A stretch of DNA of 64,000 nucleotides from Calliopsis andreniformis (Eukaryota > Arthropoda > Insecta > Hymenoptera > Andrenidae). The stretch is from contig NC_135071.1 of assembly GCF_051401765.1 (NCBI RefSeq), positions 11,386,961 through 11,450,960 of the forward strand, given 5' to 3'. The translations under genes and the position numbers were made by a program. Numbering within the stretch: the stretch's first letter is position 1; each line of letters opens with the position of its first letter. Below the pieces are notes generated by a model that had not been told where the DNA came from, did no database searches, and saw only the letters and a list, made by a program, of their open reading frames with translations. Below are positions 24,736-37,100 of this stretch, piece after piece.

Positions 24736-26099
24736 TAGAATCAAATCTCTTTGCTAAAATATAAACAAAACCATTACTAATTACCTAGATGCAGATACGA
24801 CATTAAACTCACACACAGTAAAAAATATTTTTCATGCCTTCAATAAAGAACATAAAATAAAATTCGTCTAAGCCATACTCCTCTGTACACATAAATGATT
24901 CTTGATTTCTATTGGAAGCATATTGAACTATGCTAATGAACGAAGTACAGTTTATTGTATAAGTTTATTTCGGACGACCACTCGATAATAATCCATTTCG
25001 TTAAAACTTCATATCCTTCGGAACTTCTATTTATTAATATATCAGTGTAAACAAATGGATGAGCAAATAAACAACGTAGCAGGCTTTTTTATTTGTAAAT
25101 TCTGTGTAACTTACGGATGGATAACATGGAACAAAAGGGACCGTGAAATTGAAAATTTATTCAATGCCGATGCGTGCGTTTCCGAAAAATATTCAACTCC
25201 GGGCGCCGTTCGTTCCGGAAGCAGCAGCTGCTGCGGAGAAAATTCATTTTTCCGGCGTGTTAGCTGGTCCCTTTTATTTCGACGACAATAAATTGCCCCC
25301 ATGGCTTCAAGAATATGTGTTGCTGGGAAAATATTTGTTACACCATGAATGGAGAGTAAATTGTTCCGCTAATTCCCCAGTGTTCCTACACTGATTTTCG
25401 TTATTGTCGGGAAGGTGACCCTCTATATGTGCAACTGAATGCTACTGGCTTTCATGCAACTTAATGGATTTAGAAAGAGCAGATATCGTAGATGCAAACG
25501 AAGGCTTTACCACAGTCTTTGGTATCGTAAAAATTGCGTTTCTGATTAATCCTGTTTCATAGAACCTTTCGAAAAGAGAATAAATTAAAATATTCTTGCA
25601 AATAATATTTACGACTTATAGTTTCGTTTTGTTTTTCAAATAGTAACATTTAAATTTAAGATACATGTAGGTAGTATTTGTATCGCTGAAACAAAATTTC
25701 AATCTTTACATTGAAGTCAAGTAATCAATGAAGGAAATCTAAATCCTATTTTAAGTTTGTAAACAGTTTGTTACTTTATTAACTTCGTTGTGAAGATAAA
25801 AATATTTAGTTCTACTTATTAAACTTTCACCTCCTTCCAATATTCAATATTTTCATGTTCCGAATTTATGTTTAATAATAAAACTGTTATCGAAATCTAA
25901 TATACTATTTAAATAATTGTGTGTACTCTAAATTTCTGTATAAGTACTCATGAATGCGCCGATATAAAACTAAAACACCTAACCGACGATCGAACCAGAA
26001 AGCACCCCCTCACTTATCCTTATTTTTTGTATCCCTCAATTAGAGTCTAGTGCTTTGCACACCTCTATACGTACAGATGGTCCCTAAAACATTAACACA
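24736..26099. other. Mixed non-coding stretch
   Basis: The first 130 bases may be the decayed 3' end of the retrotransposon relic. A GC-enriched pocket at 25100-25420 contains the perfect 14-base palindrome GCAGCAGCTGCTGC (25221-25234), centred on a CAGCTG E-box. The rest is AT-rich with nothing recognised. Confidence 0.45.
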
Positions 26100-26339
26100 C
26101 AATTAAGTGCTACTCGACCGCCATTCTATCGAGTCTTTCGAACGTAGCGTTCTTAAGAATCAAACGAAATTGTTCGCACGTGTCTCGCCACGATAAAGTT
26201 AGACACCCTACCCTTTGTTTTACTTTCACCTTAACTTCACACGACCCCACCCTCTTAAACAGAGAGCCATTTAATTTGCCAGTGAACCACTTCTCCACCT
26301 TTGGAAAAAAAGGTAGGAACAGGGGACTCATTTATCACG

Positions 26340-26960
26340 TATTACGGGATTAAATATTTCCCTCTATCCGTGGTTTCCGCCGTTATCGAAATTCTGTCCC
26401 CGATATCTCATCAAGTTAATCAATCAACGGTTCAAATGGTTTTGACGCTTTTAATTTCGCGCCCACCGTAATCCTGTTCCCCGATTACCGAGTCTTCCAA
26501 CAAATTGTAATTATTAAAGTGCCTATTAATTTTAATAAAAAGCTGTGAACGCCATTGTTGTTTGCCCAATTACAAGATTATTGATGAACAACCGCTGGCT
26601 GCACGGCGGCCGAGCGTTGACGTTCACTATTCAATCTGATTTAACTCTTCATGGTTGACTTTTAATTACCGCGGTTAACCAGCGTGATCGGAGAGGATGG
26701 AGCGAGGGGCTGAATTCGAACTGTAAACTGAAATTTCTTCCAATGAAAATTTGTCCACGGTAATTGACTTGGAAAACCGATATTTCCCTTTTAATGTATT
26801 TTCTCTGCCCGCTTGAACGATACCGCCATTGTTCCAGTAATTTCACGCTGCTCAAAACATTCGCGGGGGCTTGGTCGCAAGCATTACACGACATTGAGGA
26901 TGAAAGTCTCGTAAACATAGGGAGAAAAATTTATCTCGTTAGAATGAAAATAATGACGTA
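26340..26960. promoter_or_regulatory. Candidate enhancer with homeodomain-type sites
   Basis: This is a GC-enriched pocket that nevertheless holds clustered TAAT-type sequence: GGGATTAA (about 26347, Otx/Bicoid-type), GTTAATCAATCAAC (26415-26428, close to the HNF1 palindrome and, on the minus strand, containing the Exd/Hox-type TGATTGATTA), and a run of TAAT sites at about 26508-26540. No frame with a recognisable domain is present. The site assignments are motif matches only; enhancer function is inferred. Confidence 0.27.
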
Positions 26961-27080
26961 CGACATTTAAATGTTGATGACATCGATCCCTCTTCGGAAT
27001 TTAATCATCAATCTTCATTATCCATTATCGAGCTGGACAATCCCTAAAGGTTCCGTCAGCTCACTGACGAACGAGGACAC

Positions 27081-27681
27081 GTCAATCGCTTCTAAATTCT
27101 TCATTCCTACTTAATGACTATACTTCGTAGTGTACGAGCAGTTATTCATTATTGAGGAATTAGCTTCTTGCCTTCCTTTCAACGTTATGAGCTCGTGTCT
27201 AGGCTCGACAACCATTTGCTAGTCTTGTTTCCTTGCACTTCTATGGCATGAAGAAAGAAGAATATTTATGTGTCATTTATACGTAAAACAAGTGAGTACA
27301 CACACGAAATTTTTTGATGACTGGAGCACATTGAAAGCAACGCAGTTGAGTTAAGGGAGATGTCAAATTTTCGGTAACGCAAATACGGGTAAATAGAACG
27401 GTGGGTGATCAGGATATATTACGTCCAACAGAACTTCAAATATTTATGTTTAACCAATAATTGATGGTTATCGAATGATCCTCGGTGGTACAAGGAACGA
27501 GGTTTAATGATGGTCACTGATATAACATCCTGGAAAATTTGTAGATACAACCAGACCAACTGCAGGAAATCAGAAAATGTATTCTAGGAAAGTAGACAAA
27601 GTAGCCTTGATAACTTAGTAGAACTGAGCTTCCTTTTTATTGGTACATAATATTTAAAACGATAAATTAAATTTGTGACTG
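27081..27681. other. Non-coding stretch
   Basis: Nothing was recognised beyond a short minus-strand frame extending from 27584. Confidence 0.5.
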
Positions 27682-27920
27682 CAAGGCAAAACGACATGCC
27701 TAATATATTTCTATTTTTGAGATACTGATGTTTGAAGTTCTGAATGCAAATTGTATAATATGTTATGGCTCTTGCATTTTTCTCTATCCTCATTTTTTGA
27801 GGGGAAAGTTCCTTTCATTTAATCTACCTATGTGAAAGATATAAATTCTATTTTGGAGACTCCAGTTAAAGCATAAATTCAAATTTGTGGAAATGTGACT
27901 CCTCTCGTTTTAGCTTAGAA
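27682..27920. repeat. Family B inverted-repeat element, copy 1 (decayed)
   Basis: It starts with AAGGCAAAACGACATG and ends with a partly inverted counterpart (CGTTTTAGCTTAG). The interior matches the copy at 34542-34746: both have ATATAAATTCTAT followed by a GA-TCCA-TTAA-GCATAA-TC-AATTT stretch, and both share GTGA just inside the right end. Size and lack of coding capacity suggest a non-autonomous DNA transposon (MITE). Confidence 0.55.
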
Positions 27921-29690
27921 AGGCAAAAATATCACGGAAATTGAGGAATCATGTGTCTAAGTAGGGAAACTGTTTCGAAGCCACTTTATCATTTGAAAGA
28001 CTTCAACATAGGTAAAACTTGTTTTATTTAAGCGCACACGACCGATAATTGGTGAACGACGATTTTGTCGATTCTAATGTAATACACACAACTGACTAAA
28101 TATAGGTATGACTAACAAAAAAGAAAAATTCACTGGATCTATTAGGATCGACGAAACTGTCGTTCTCTGATTGTCAGTCATGTGTCTGATCTAAAACAAC
28201 ATTATAGATTGACTAGACCAAATTCAGGAGTAGATACTATTCTTTACCTACATCCTGTAATCCTTTAAACAACTAAAGTCTTCATCTTTCGTAAAAACTG
28301 TTAATATATACTGCCTAAGTGCAAGATTAACGGTTTCTCTAAAATCGAACAATTTATCTGTGTTACATCTTACAAGTAGTTAGAAGCTATATACCTCAGC
28401 AATAAAACTTATCAAATAATAGGCTATACCATATCGCTTTGCTCGTTTACTTCAAGTTGAATTTTACAATATGTTATTTATCGCATCATTAGTTTTTTTT
28501 TTAGTTTCCTCTTTATAAAGTTAATCTGTTTGGCACCTGAGGGGTTCCCATATTTTATTCATAGCGATGTGATTTATGTGTCAGTAAAAAGCAATTCTTT
28601 CAAATTAAACATAAAGTAGCGAGTACTTATTACACATAATAAGTAGCAGAAAATTGATAAGAAAACACTTAATGACATCTATTAGGTGTTTTACTTTTAT
28701 ACAGTTGAGCTGCATTTATTCTTGGGATGAAAAATTTTTCGTGATTCCAGGATATAAGCCGCTTGGTGTAGTATACGAAGTGCTTACTGCAGGTATTTTT
28801 CTATTTAGTTTACAAGCGTCGTCGAACAGAGTAAATCGTATTTTGAAAGGGATCTGTAATACGATTTGTACGGAAGATGCAATGCTTTCATATTCCACGA
28901 GTACACGGATCTATACATGCATTATACTGCATTTATTCAAACAACTAAACAAGAGAATATCCAACAACGAAATCCTGCCAGTAATACCATCGATTCCATA
29001 TTAAATGTATACAACAAATACATATCTATATGTCACTTGCACGTAATTTGGAATATAAATGCGTGCTTGCAATTTCGACGTCAAAATGGTATTTTAGAAT
29101 TCCTCAGAGTGACAAATGTTTTAATTGATATCTGAACAAAGGATTGCAATTAACTTCGAAACATTATATCAATTTTAATCGAGAAAATCTATTTTCTCGT
29201 GATTGATGAGAAAATGAAATAATTGGCACTACACGGGAGCAGAGTAATAAATCAGACAAAAGAGAGAATGTACTTTTTCAAAGAACGTTTCAATATTCAG
29301 CAGTAAATTTAATTCGTCGACCAAAATTTTAACGCTTTGAATCATTTATATTTCATTATAGTCCTAGAGAATAATCACTCACTACAAAGTCATCCCTATT
29401 TCTACAATATTATTCCTTCAAATTATTGTTTCACCTTCTTCCAACCTTATATCACGTAAAGTAAAATCCAATCAACAACATATAAATTCATCTAAAGTAT
29501 TTCGACTCCAGAGGTATTGTAAACAAGTAAAAATGAGTAGAGACTCTGACTAAAAGAAACAAATAGAAAAATTAATTCAATTATTAAAATACCTAATGAT
29601 CTTTTTCTAGCAAGTGAAGTAATCTTTATATTTTACAAAAACGAAAGAAAGTGAAAAAACTGCAGTCTTAGTACGTAAACTCTTAAAATA
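27921..29690. other. AT-rich non-coding stretch
   Basis: Frames at 28654-29004 and 28866-29135 (plus) show no recognisable domain. The segment at 28160-28260 has scattered words in common with family A (GTGTCTGATC, GTAGATACTATTC), too weak to call. Confidence 0.5.
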
Positions 29691-29699
29691 ATTCTATAC

Positions 29700-30560
29700 T
29701 TTTGAAACATTTACGCCCATCCAGTGGACATTATAAATTTCTGCGTAATACTCGGTGATCAAATTTACCATGCAAATTCCCAAAAACACCATTATGTGCT
29801 GGGCGCACCACAGACAGGAGCATATTCGCGAAAAGCTCGACAGGCTGTTCCCGCACGGCCTCACCGTCAAAATTAACAATTCTCCCAGACTCGACAGTAA
29901 TTAACGGTACATTAGGCACCGATTAATTCGCAGGCGCGGCTGCGTAGACCGCAGGAGTCATCCGGATTAACATGCTGGAAAACGACATAGCCAATATCCA
30001 GTGGCGACATTAAGTTCGCGACGATTGCCTATACCAGACGACTGACATAGCACAAGCCCCTGGCATCGAGCTGAATGACAGACGAAGGGGGTGAAATGAA
30101 GAGGGCACATTCTTGGCTAGGGCACGCTCGTGTTTACCGACAGAGGTTTCTGGCCTCGAGTTTATTCAACAGAATGATCCGTAAATCCTCTTACCGCATG
30201 TACCATATATCCGGGGCAATCATTTTAATCTGGTAACTCGAGAGGGCGAAGCCCCGACAGCGTCTTGGAAATCTGCGCGTGGCTGCGGCACGTGTTAACG
30301 CGAGTATCGCTCCGTGCTCGGTCGTCTGAACCTTTTGGCCCCTTTTCACCTCCGTGGAAACCTTTCGCGTGTCTTCTGACCGAGCACCGAGACGCAGGCA
30401 AGGAAAGAGGAAGAAAGCCTCATTTGTGTCAGTGGGATCTCGAATTTCAGCAACCACGATTTACACACGTGGTTTCTATTAGCGAGACATCCGGTCAGGA
30501 ACCAGGGTATTCAGGGATCGTTCTTGTTGTTCTGTTGATTATTCCTATTTCGTTTGTGTA
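29700..30560. other. GC-rich island with short frames
   Basis: A marked GC rise spans the block. An ATG-started frame of 44 codons (29770-29904, plus) has well-balanced codons, but minus-strand frames (29694-29879, 29731-29919) overlap it and no family was recognised. The plus frame at 30265-30561 and the minus frame at 30191-30457 also overlap each other. An octamer-type ATGCAAAT sits at 29770, but that word is expected by chance in this window. Probably conserved non-coding DNA or an unrecognised exon. Confidence 0.3.
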
Positions 30561-30787
30561 AGTGGAGAATTTTCTATTGCGCCCGTGAGTATAAGAGTGT
30601 TGAAGATTGATATACTTTAACACTTAATTTTTTACATTCTAGTGGTGCTAGTGTAACGATGTATACGCGAAATAAAATAAATTTGGGTATCTATTGATAA
30701 TATCCGTAGTCAGCAAAGAAGTCGACGTAGTTAAGGAATATGTTTATTTCTGAGATATTAATGGAATAATTTTTAAACTCTTTTCTA
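30561..30787. other. Short AT-rich non-coding segment
   Basis: Nothing was recognised; it ends at the TA preceding family A copy 2. Confidence 0.5.
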
Positions 30788-31123
30788 CAGGATGTTCGTC
30801 ACTAGGTATCAAATTTTAAGAGGTGCTTCTATGCATTAAAATAAGACCAAAATGAAGAATGATAAAACTGTGTTTGTGTTCTCGTTTTAGAGTTATTAAT
30901 TGTCGAGTAAATGTCTAAAGTACACGTGAAACGCGTCTGGCTTAGACTTTATTGTGTCCAACCTAACTAATGCATGCCGACAGTAGAATAAGTCCCATGT
31001 CAGACACATATCACACGTATTTTAGGCGTTTTCTCAATAATTAATAACTCAGGAACGAAGCCTTATAATATCCCACATTCTAGGTACAATTTTAATTTTT
31101 ACTACCAGATGACATGTGCTATC
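30788..31123. mobile_element. Family A fold-back MITE, copy 2 (most complete)
   Basis: A TA precedes the left end CAGGATGTTCGTC. The two halves pair as long imperfect inverted repeats of roughly 150 bases. In the left arm, GAGTTATTAATTG (about 30891), then a variable part, then CACGTGAAACGCGTCTGGCTTAG lead into the centre; reading the right arm backwards gives GAGTTATTAATTATTGAG, then TACGTGTGATATGTGTCTGAC. The centre, about 30957-30980, is unpaired. There is no coding capacity, so this is a non-autonomous element mobilised, if ever, by another transposase. The family resembles dispersed repeats I associate with bee and ant genomes, but that is recollection, not a search. Confidence 0.8.
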
Positions 31124-33299
31124 GTAAAATAGTCGAATTAATGAGTTTCGCAAAATCTTAATAGTCAGACTGATATTCATTGATTTGCTAACTCTTTTAG
31201 TCTTTGATACTCGCTACAAACTTTGCGATTCATCTTTTCAATTAAAAAATATTTCAATGTTTAAAAAGAGAGGCAAACTTTACTTTGACAATGGTTCAGT
31301 GTATAATCACTTTGTACAAGAGAAATAAAACAGAATTTTTAGAATGTAAGGGTATTATACTATTAACTCTACTACAATTTTTATGATTTAAGCGATCTCT
31401 TAGAGCTGAGATATAAGAATGGTTTACAGGACCCATGTGCTTCAGTATATGACCTACGTTCAAAGACCTGAAAAATGAAGGGCTAAGACGACGCAAGATT
31501 CGCAAAGACTTTTATGAAACTCTTGTTGTAAAGGAAAGTAAGTAGGTTGTAAGGCCTGGTATGTTACAACAGTTTCAAAGAATGAAACATCGTGATACGT
31601 TAGTTCAATAAAATGCAGTTTGGACGAGAAATTAGTAAAATATATCTATGTAACAAGTTAAATAAATAAAAATAGTAATATAGTGGCAAAAATGAGATCA
31701 ATTAACTAATATGATAACATAATTAAGTTAAGGATTTTACGTCAACAATTTTTTTAATGATACTTAAATGTTGAATATTGGAAGCCCCATCAATAACCGA
31801 GTTGAACCAGATACCTCGAACGAGATATAATTACTTCGATCGATCACGTATATTAAGCGAAGAATTAAGGAAAGCTGATAAGATTTTAACAGGATTCCTC
31901 GGAGCATAAAATATTACGTATCGGAAATATTCATCGCCCTGGAAGATAGCTTTTAATGGAATAACCTTTAAAGTATCCTAACAATAAAAAGCAATTTCCA
32001 TTAAAGCTTGCTGCAAAATTTCATGCTATTCTTAATAACAGCATTACGCCTAACGATACACTTTGACTACTTATTTGATATCTGCACTTAATAACTTTAG
32101 CCTACATAATAATTTGAATTAACTGCACATATATAATTAATTTTTTTTCGTCTCATGAATGAAAAACAAATTTGCACTATTGCATCTTAATATCATATGC
32201 AATAAAAATTGGAGTAAATTAGATTACAATTGATGTTGTGTTTACTATGTACAAAATAAATAATAACTAACTAAATTATTACACGTGATAAATATTAATT
32301 TTTCGATAACATTCCATATACTTCTCATTAAAGAATTTAAAACCGTTTCAATGCGTAATATTTCTATATAATAACGTAGAATGATAAACTAGCAATTCCA
32401 AAAAGCTTTCGACCTCTACATGTACACGAGTGGTGATCGATTGCCAATTTCGAAAAATTGAAAGCACATTGCGCAGCGGGCAATACATTTAAATATTCGA
32501 AGCAAGTATCAAATATACTACGCCATCAGTGATCGATCAACAATTTTGCAAAAAGGATAGAGGGAACACCGAAGAAATGGCTGCGACTGTTTAAGTTGCG
32601 ATAAGGCAGCTGAGAATGTATCGCAACACGGAACCAAGTATCGCCTACGAAAGGTTTCATTTTTAATTCTGAGCAAAGATCTCAACGAACGACAGGGTTT
32701 CCATGGCTGCAAACGTGACGAAAGTGGATTAAAGTTGAACCAAGCTTGAACTCGATTAGGGTTTCGATCGACTTTTCTATGTAGTACAAAACAGTGAAAT
32801 TCTAGACGTGTGGGGACTGCCAGTCAATCGAATACGAAAGATTCAGAAGAAGGAAAACGGGAATGCTGAATAGGAAACGAAATCGGATGAATTTTGTGCT
32901 CTATCGGTGCAGTATTTCTGATGCTGAGAAGATTTAGTAAATAAATAGAGTAACTTTTATGAAATATTTGAATTGAAACTACACGAAAATATTCTATGCA
33001 ACAAAAAATACCATTTTAAAATGAATGTAAATGTAAAAAATATGTAATTTTGTAATAAATATCATAACTACATTGATAATAGTCTTTATGAAGAAACAGC
33101 AAGTAACAATATTCGTAAGAATTTTTTTCTTAGTAATTGTAAAAATCAATTATACCGTATAGGTTGAGAAATGGTTATGAAAGCACGTGATATATTCAGA
33201 AATTAATTTTACATAGAATTCATTTCAAACACTGCCAGTAAAAATGGTATTTTAGTTAAATATTGAAATTTCGAACTGCATGGCTTTCATCACCGAACA
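31124..33299. other. AT-rich non-coding stretch
   Basis: No gene, element end or RNA gene was supported. Short minus-strand frames at 31296-31505 and 32518-32712 have no domains. Confidence 0.55.
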
Positions 33300-34470
33300 A
33301 TAAATTTCAATTTTAACTTTCGACACTTCAATGTAGGGCGCCAATAATCAAGTACTCAATTCCGAAGAATACCTTCGACATTAAAGCAAATTGCTTAATT
33401 TCCACGAATTCCAATGAAGTAATCTCGCGCTATTGAAAAGGGAATCCGACAGAAAACAGGGAAAAGAGAATTGAACCGCTTCGTTTCTTACACCACAGAT
33501 CCAATTAATTCTATGTACCCGAGAATTGCTGAAAAATTTCTCAGCGGGTCTTCCAAATTAAGAGGACCTCTGGATTTTGAACACTGCCTGTGGAAGAGAA
33601 GCACATTTTCGTTAAAAAAGTAAGAAGAACCTTTTTTGCTTGTACTAATTTTCCATCAAATTAATTACATATATTGCAATATTGCATAAATTTGATTCAC
33701 AACCTATGTGACAAGCAGCTCATCGTGGAAGGCTATTGATCTAACTAAACTCGATAGACAAAAGAATTTGTAAAATTGGATATTTTGTGCTAGCAAGCCA
33801 CTGTATGCCTTCTCTGTTAACACCATCACCCATCAAGGCAGAATTATAAGATTAAATCAGCGAAATCGATTAAGAATCACATTTTTTCGTTGAACGAACC
33901 CAGAATTGGCGCTCCCCGTTTGGCACACAGAATGAAAATCCAATTTCAAGTTTCTGCTCGAAATTAGTTCGGTTTTACCTCCACGTCCGCGTGTTAATAG
34001 AAACATGTTCGCCGATACACGAAACGAACCAATCCCCCTGGTTACTTGTCCTGTTGCGGTTCCTCCTTCCGCCCGCGAAAACGGTCATCGTTACGTTTAA
34101 ATTGCTTACATTCCCTTGGAGCTTGTTATTAAGCCATTAACTTTTAATTGTCTCCGTGACGCTCGAATTTTCAGTACCGCCATGTCGTTCGTTTTTTTTC
34201 CATGAGATCGCGACGAATTCGCCATGGAACAGATTGCCTGGCGATTGTTTCAACGCATTAATGGGCAAAAGTAAAAATCGTAAAACACAGCCAGTAAACT
34301 ATTACATTCGTATATGGCGCGGTATGGAATGTACAATAAATGCTGCCGCGAAAGGAATGGAAGTTTACATTGTGCATACAGCGTATTCTGTTCTATGCAC
34401 GAATGGATTTTCCTCGAAAAGGACGATGAATTGGAAAGATTGAATGAGTCCGCGCCAAAGGGACGGTGAA
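33300..34470. other. GC-enriched pocket
   Basis: GC rises mainly at 33900-34440. A plus-strand frame at 34156-34443 lacks a recognisable domain. TAAT-type words (TTATTAAGCCATTAAC, TTTTAATTG at about 34128-34150) occur, so regulatory DNA is possible. Confidence 0.28.
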
Positions 34471-34541
34471 ACAGCTTTGAAATTTTTTTTTAGGAAAATT
34501 AGTTTCAAATATCTGTAGAATTGTATCAATATTTCTGTACT

Positions 34542-34746
34542 TATAAGGCAAAACGGCGTGAGTTACATGTTTTTATTTCATGAATACTGTTTCATGGATT
34601 TGGGCTTTCTTGAACTCTTATTTTTAGGGACAAAATTCTTTTAACGTCCTTTCTTCGTTCTGGGAATATAAATTCTATATTCTAGATGTCCATTAAGGCC
34701 ATAACTCGAATTTTTTAAACATGTGATAGAGCCCTTTTTGCCTTAC
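34542..34746. repeat. Family B inverted-repeat element, copy 2
   Basis: The left end TATAAGGCAAAACGGC pairs with the right end GCCCTTTTTGCCTTAC (34731-34746). Each end carries a TA-like border, suggesting a Tc1/mariner-like TA target. The interior shares ATATAAATTCTAT and the following 40 bases with 27682-27920. It is about 205 bp with no coding capacity: a probable MITE. Confidence 0.62.
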
Positions 34747-35990
34747 AATGATAGATTTATTCCTGACAAAGTATTCGGTACATGATTATTTTGTATCGCT
34801 TTTAAACATTCGGAAAATTGTTTAATGCCATTTCAAAGTAGGTTCTGCTCGTTGGAACCAAAATGTGAAATAAGAAAGAATGATCCTTTATAACCCAATC
34901 TTTATTTATTGTAAACTTACGAAAACAGCTTCTCAAGTGATGCGTTCACTTTTTAATAATACAAATTAAAAAGTCTTTTCATTTTCAAATTGTTCTACAC
35001 TTAAATGTTTAACTACCAAAATCATCATATTATATCTTGTGCTTGGCAATTTTCAAGCTTCCAAATATTCAAAATTTTATATTTTATAATTCTTCAAATT
35101 TTTAGATCTTTCAAAATGGTACCTGGAACACATAGTGCAGTGCATGTTTCATCTTCGATATTTCATGAACTGTTAACCATATGCCATCAAAAGAAATAAT
35201 AGTATATACGGTTTGATGAGTTCTGCAAACTGACAAAGACTCATAAAAGAGTTATACTTGAGGAGCACTTCCCGCCAGTGGAAATAATGAGTTTATAGAG
35301 GACGGGAAATATCTTTCTGAGGTCCATTTATGCGTTGAAAACTCATTTCTGTTTTATCAACTACGAGAGTTACGAAGAATGACAGAGTAATTCCGAGAAA
35401 TAAGTGTAGCAACAAGTTTATAACGAGGTAATACTATACTCATATTTGATATTACATATACGACTACACAGACGACACACATCGTAAAATCTTTTTATGG
35501 AAACGATACTCTTTAGATTCAAACTTGTCTACTATTTAATTGTACCTTTTTCGTCTTTATCGTTAGAAGAAAGTATACAAAATATATGTATACGTAAGTC
35601 TTAAAGATACTTTTTACCATTCTCCTGCAATTAACATATTGCTAACGGAAGACATGAATCGATGTTTTTTATTGTTTAACACTTAAAAGATTTAGCTTAA
35701 TACAATATTCAGTGTTTTGAATATTTAACATATTTTCCAAAGAATAGGGGAACTGAGGCAAGATCCATTTCATGGTATTCTGATAATGACATTAACATTT
35801 TGAGTCAAAAATGAGGCACATGAGTAGAAGGCCATCAAAATAAACTACCTATTTAGACTCTTGAAACTAAAACCGTGTAGTAAAAACTTGATACTTTTCA
35901 AACTGCAATGAGATCACATTCCAACTTTCTAAACTATACGAAACTAAATAATTACTTGTTCTAAAATAGTTTTCGTTTCTCCTGGATACA
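34747..35990. other. AT-rich non-coding stretch
   Basis: A segment at about 35318-35380 has weak resemblance to the outer arm of family A, not enough to call. The plus frame at 35005-35199 has no domain. Confidence 0.5.
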
Positions 35991-37100
35991 TCTCCACGCA
36001 ATGTGATCATGGATTCAAGATAATCGCAAGTGCAGGCGCAACCAACCAGCGATTCCATCGCCAATCGCTTTGGCAAACGAACCTTGATAATAAACAGCTT
36101 TCGTGCCAAAGGATATTGTTCAACGAGAAGAAGGAAAGGAACGAGGGGTAGACTGTACGAGTATCACGAGATAGAAAATGTATTTCCAAACAATATTTAA
36201 AAAGAAGTCGACGAACGATATCGCGCAGGATGTAAAGTGTCCTCGTGACCAGGCCTGTCAAAACTTAGGCAAAGGGAAAAAACGAATGTATTGAGGATCT
36301 AGGCTCGTTATGTGTAATGCGTTCTTTTTTCGTGAGAGAATACTTGAATATCAGCGAGCTACTTTTTTCCAAATCGACACAGGACTCGTTGTTCGGTCAA
36401 TGAGACTCGAGGACGACCCAGAGACCGAGTGCTCATTGTAAATTCATTTGAGGAGACGGGACCATTCAGAACCAGGACAGTGATCGAGATTCAAAGCTGG
36501 ATATTTAGGGAGCCATTCGATGACGAATGAGGATCGACGCGATGAAGTTTCATAAATCACGTCAAATTGTGTTCGAATTTTGCTGGAAATCCATCGAATA
36601 ATGGTGTTTGTTCAATAATGCCCTATATTGATGAAAAATATAGGTATATGTATAGTGTCTTCCACCTTTAGCTCCACTTCAATTAGAACTAATTGTAAAT
36701 CTCGTCAAATACGTGATGAATTCGATAGTAATACAGTTGAGTATTCGTTACCCAGAGTTTTCAACTACGAGATTCCATCGATGACTGGTTTATTGGACAG
36801 CAAAGGTTTTTCCAATCAAATTCTGTGATATTTAACTTTCCCTCGATTCAAAAAAGTAGATTAATACTACGGAGAACAAGATAAAAATTAAAGCCGAGTG
36901 TGGTGCATCACACAGGGACTAACACGAGGAAAAAAGCAATGCGAAATGGAAGGCCACTGCCTCACTCAAGAAATACCATATGGCGAACACTTGTGGTTTG
37001 AGTTAAGGCCACCCTAACCGCATGCTTGACATATGTTACGCGATATCACCGAATCTTTCTCAAAGCAATTTTTGCGAATGTTGTGAATCGATTCACGTCA
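35991..37100. other. Mildly GC-enriched non-coding stretch
   Basis: Overlapping minus-strand frames (35867-36109, 36007-36261) and a plus frame (36628-36828) show no domains. No repeat or RNA gene was recognised. Confidence 0.4.

Noticed and set aside
29770..29904. 44-codon ATG frame with balanced codon use, considered as a small peptide gene
   Set aside because: Two minus-strand frames overlap it, and no family or initiation context supports it.
35318..35380. Possible fifth copy of family A
   Set aside because: Only short matches to the outer arm and no paired second arm.
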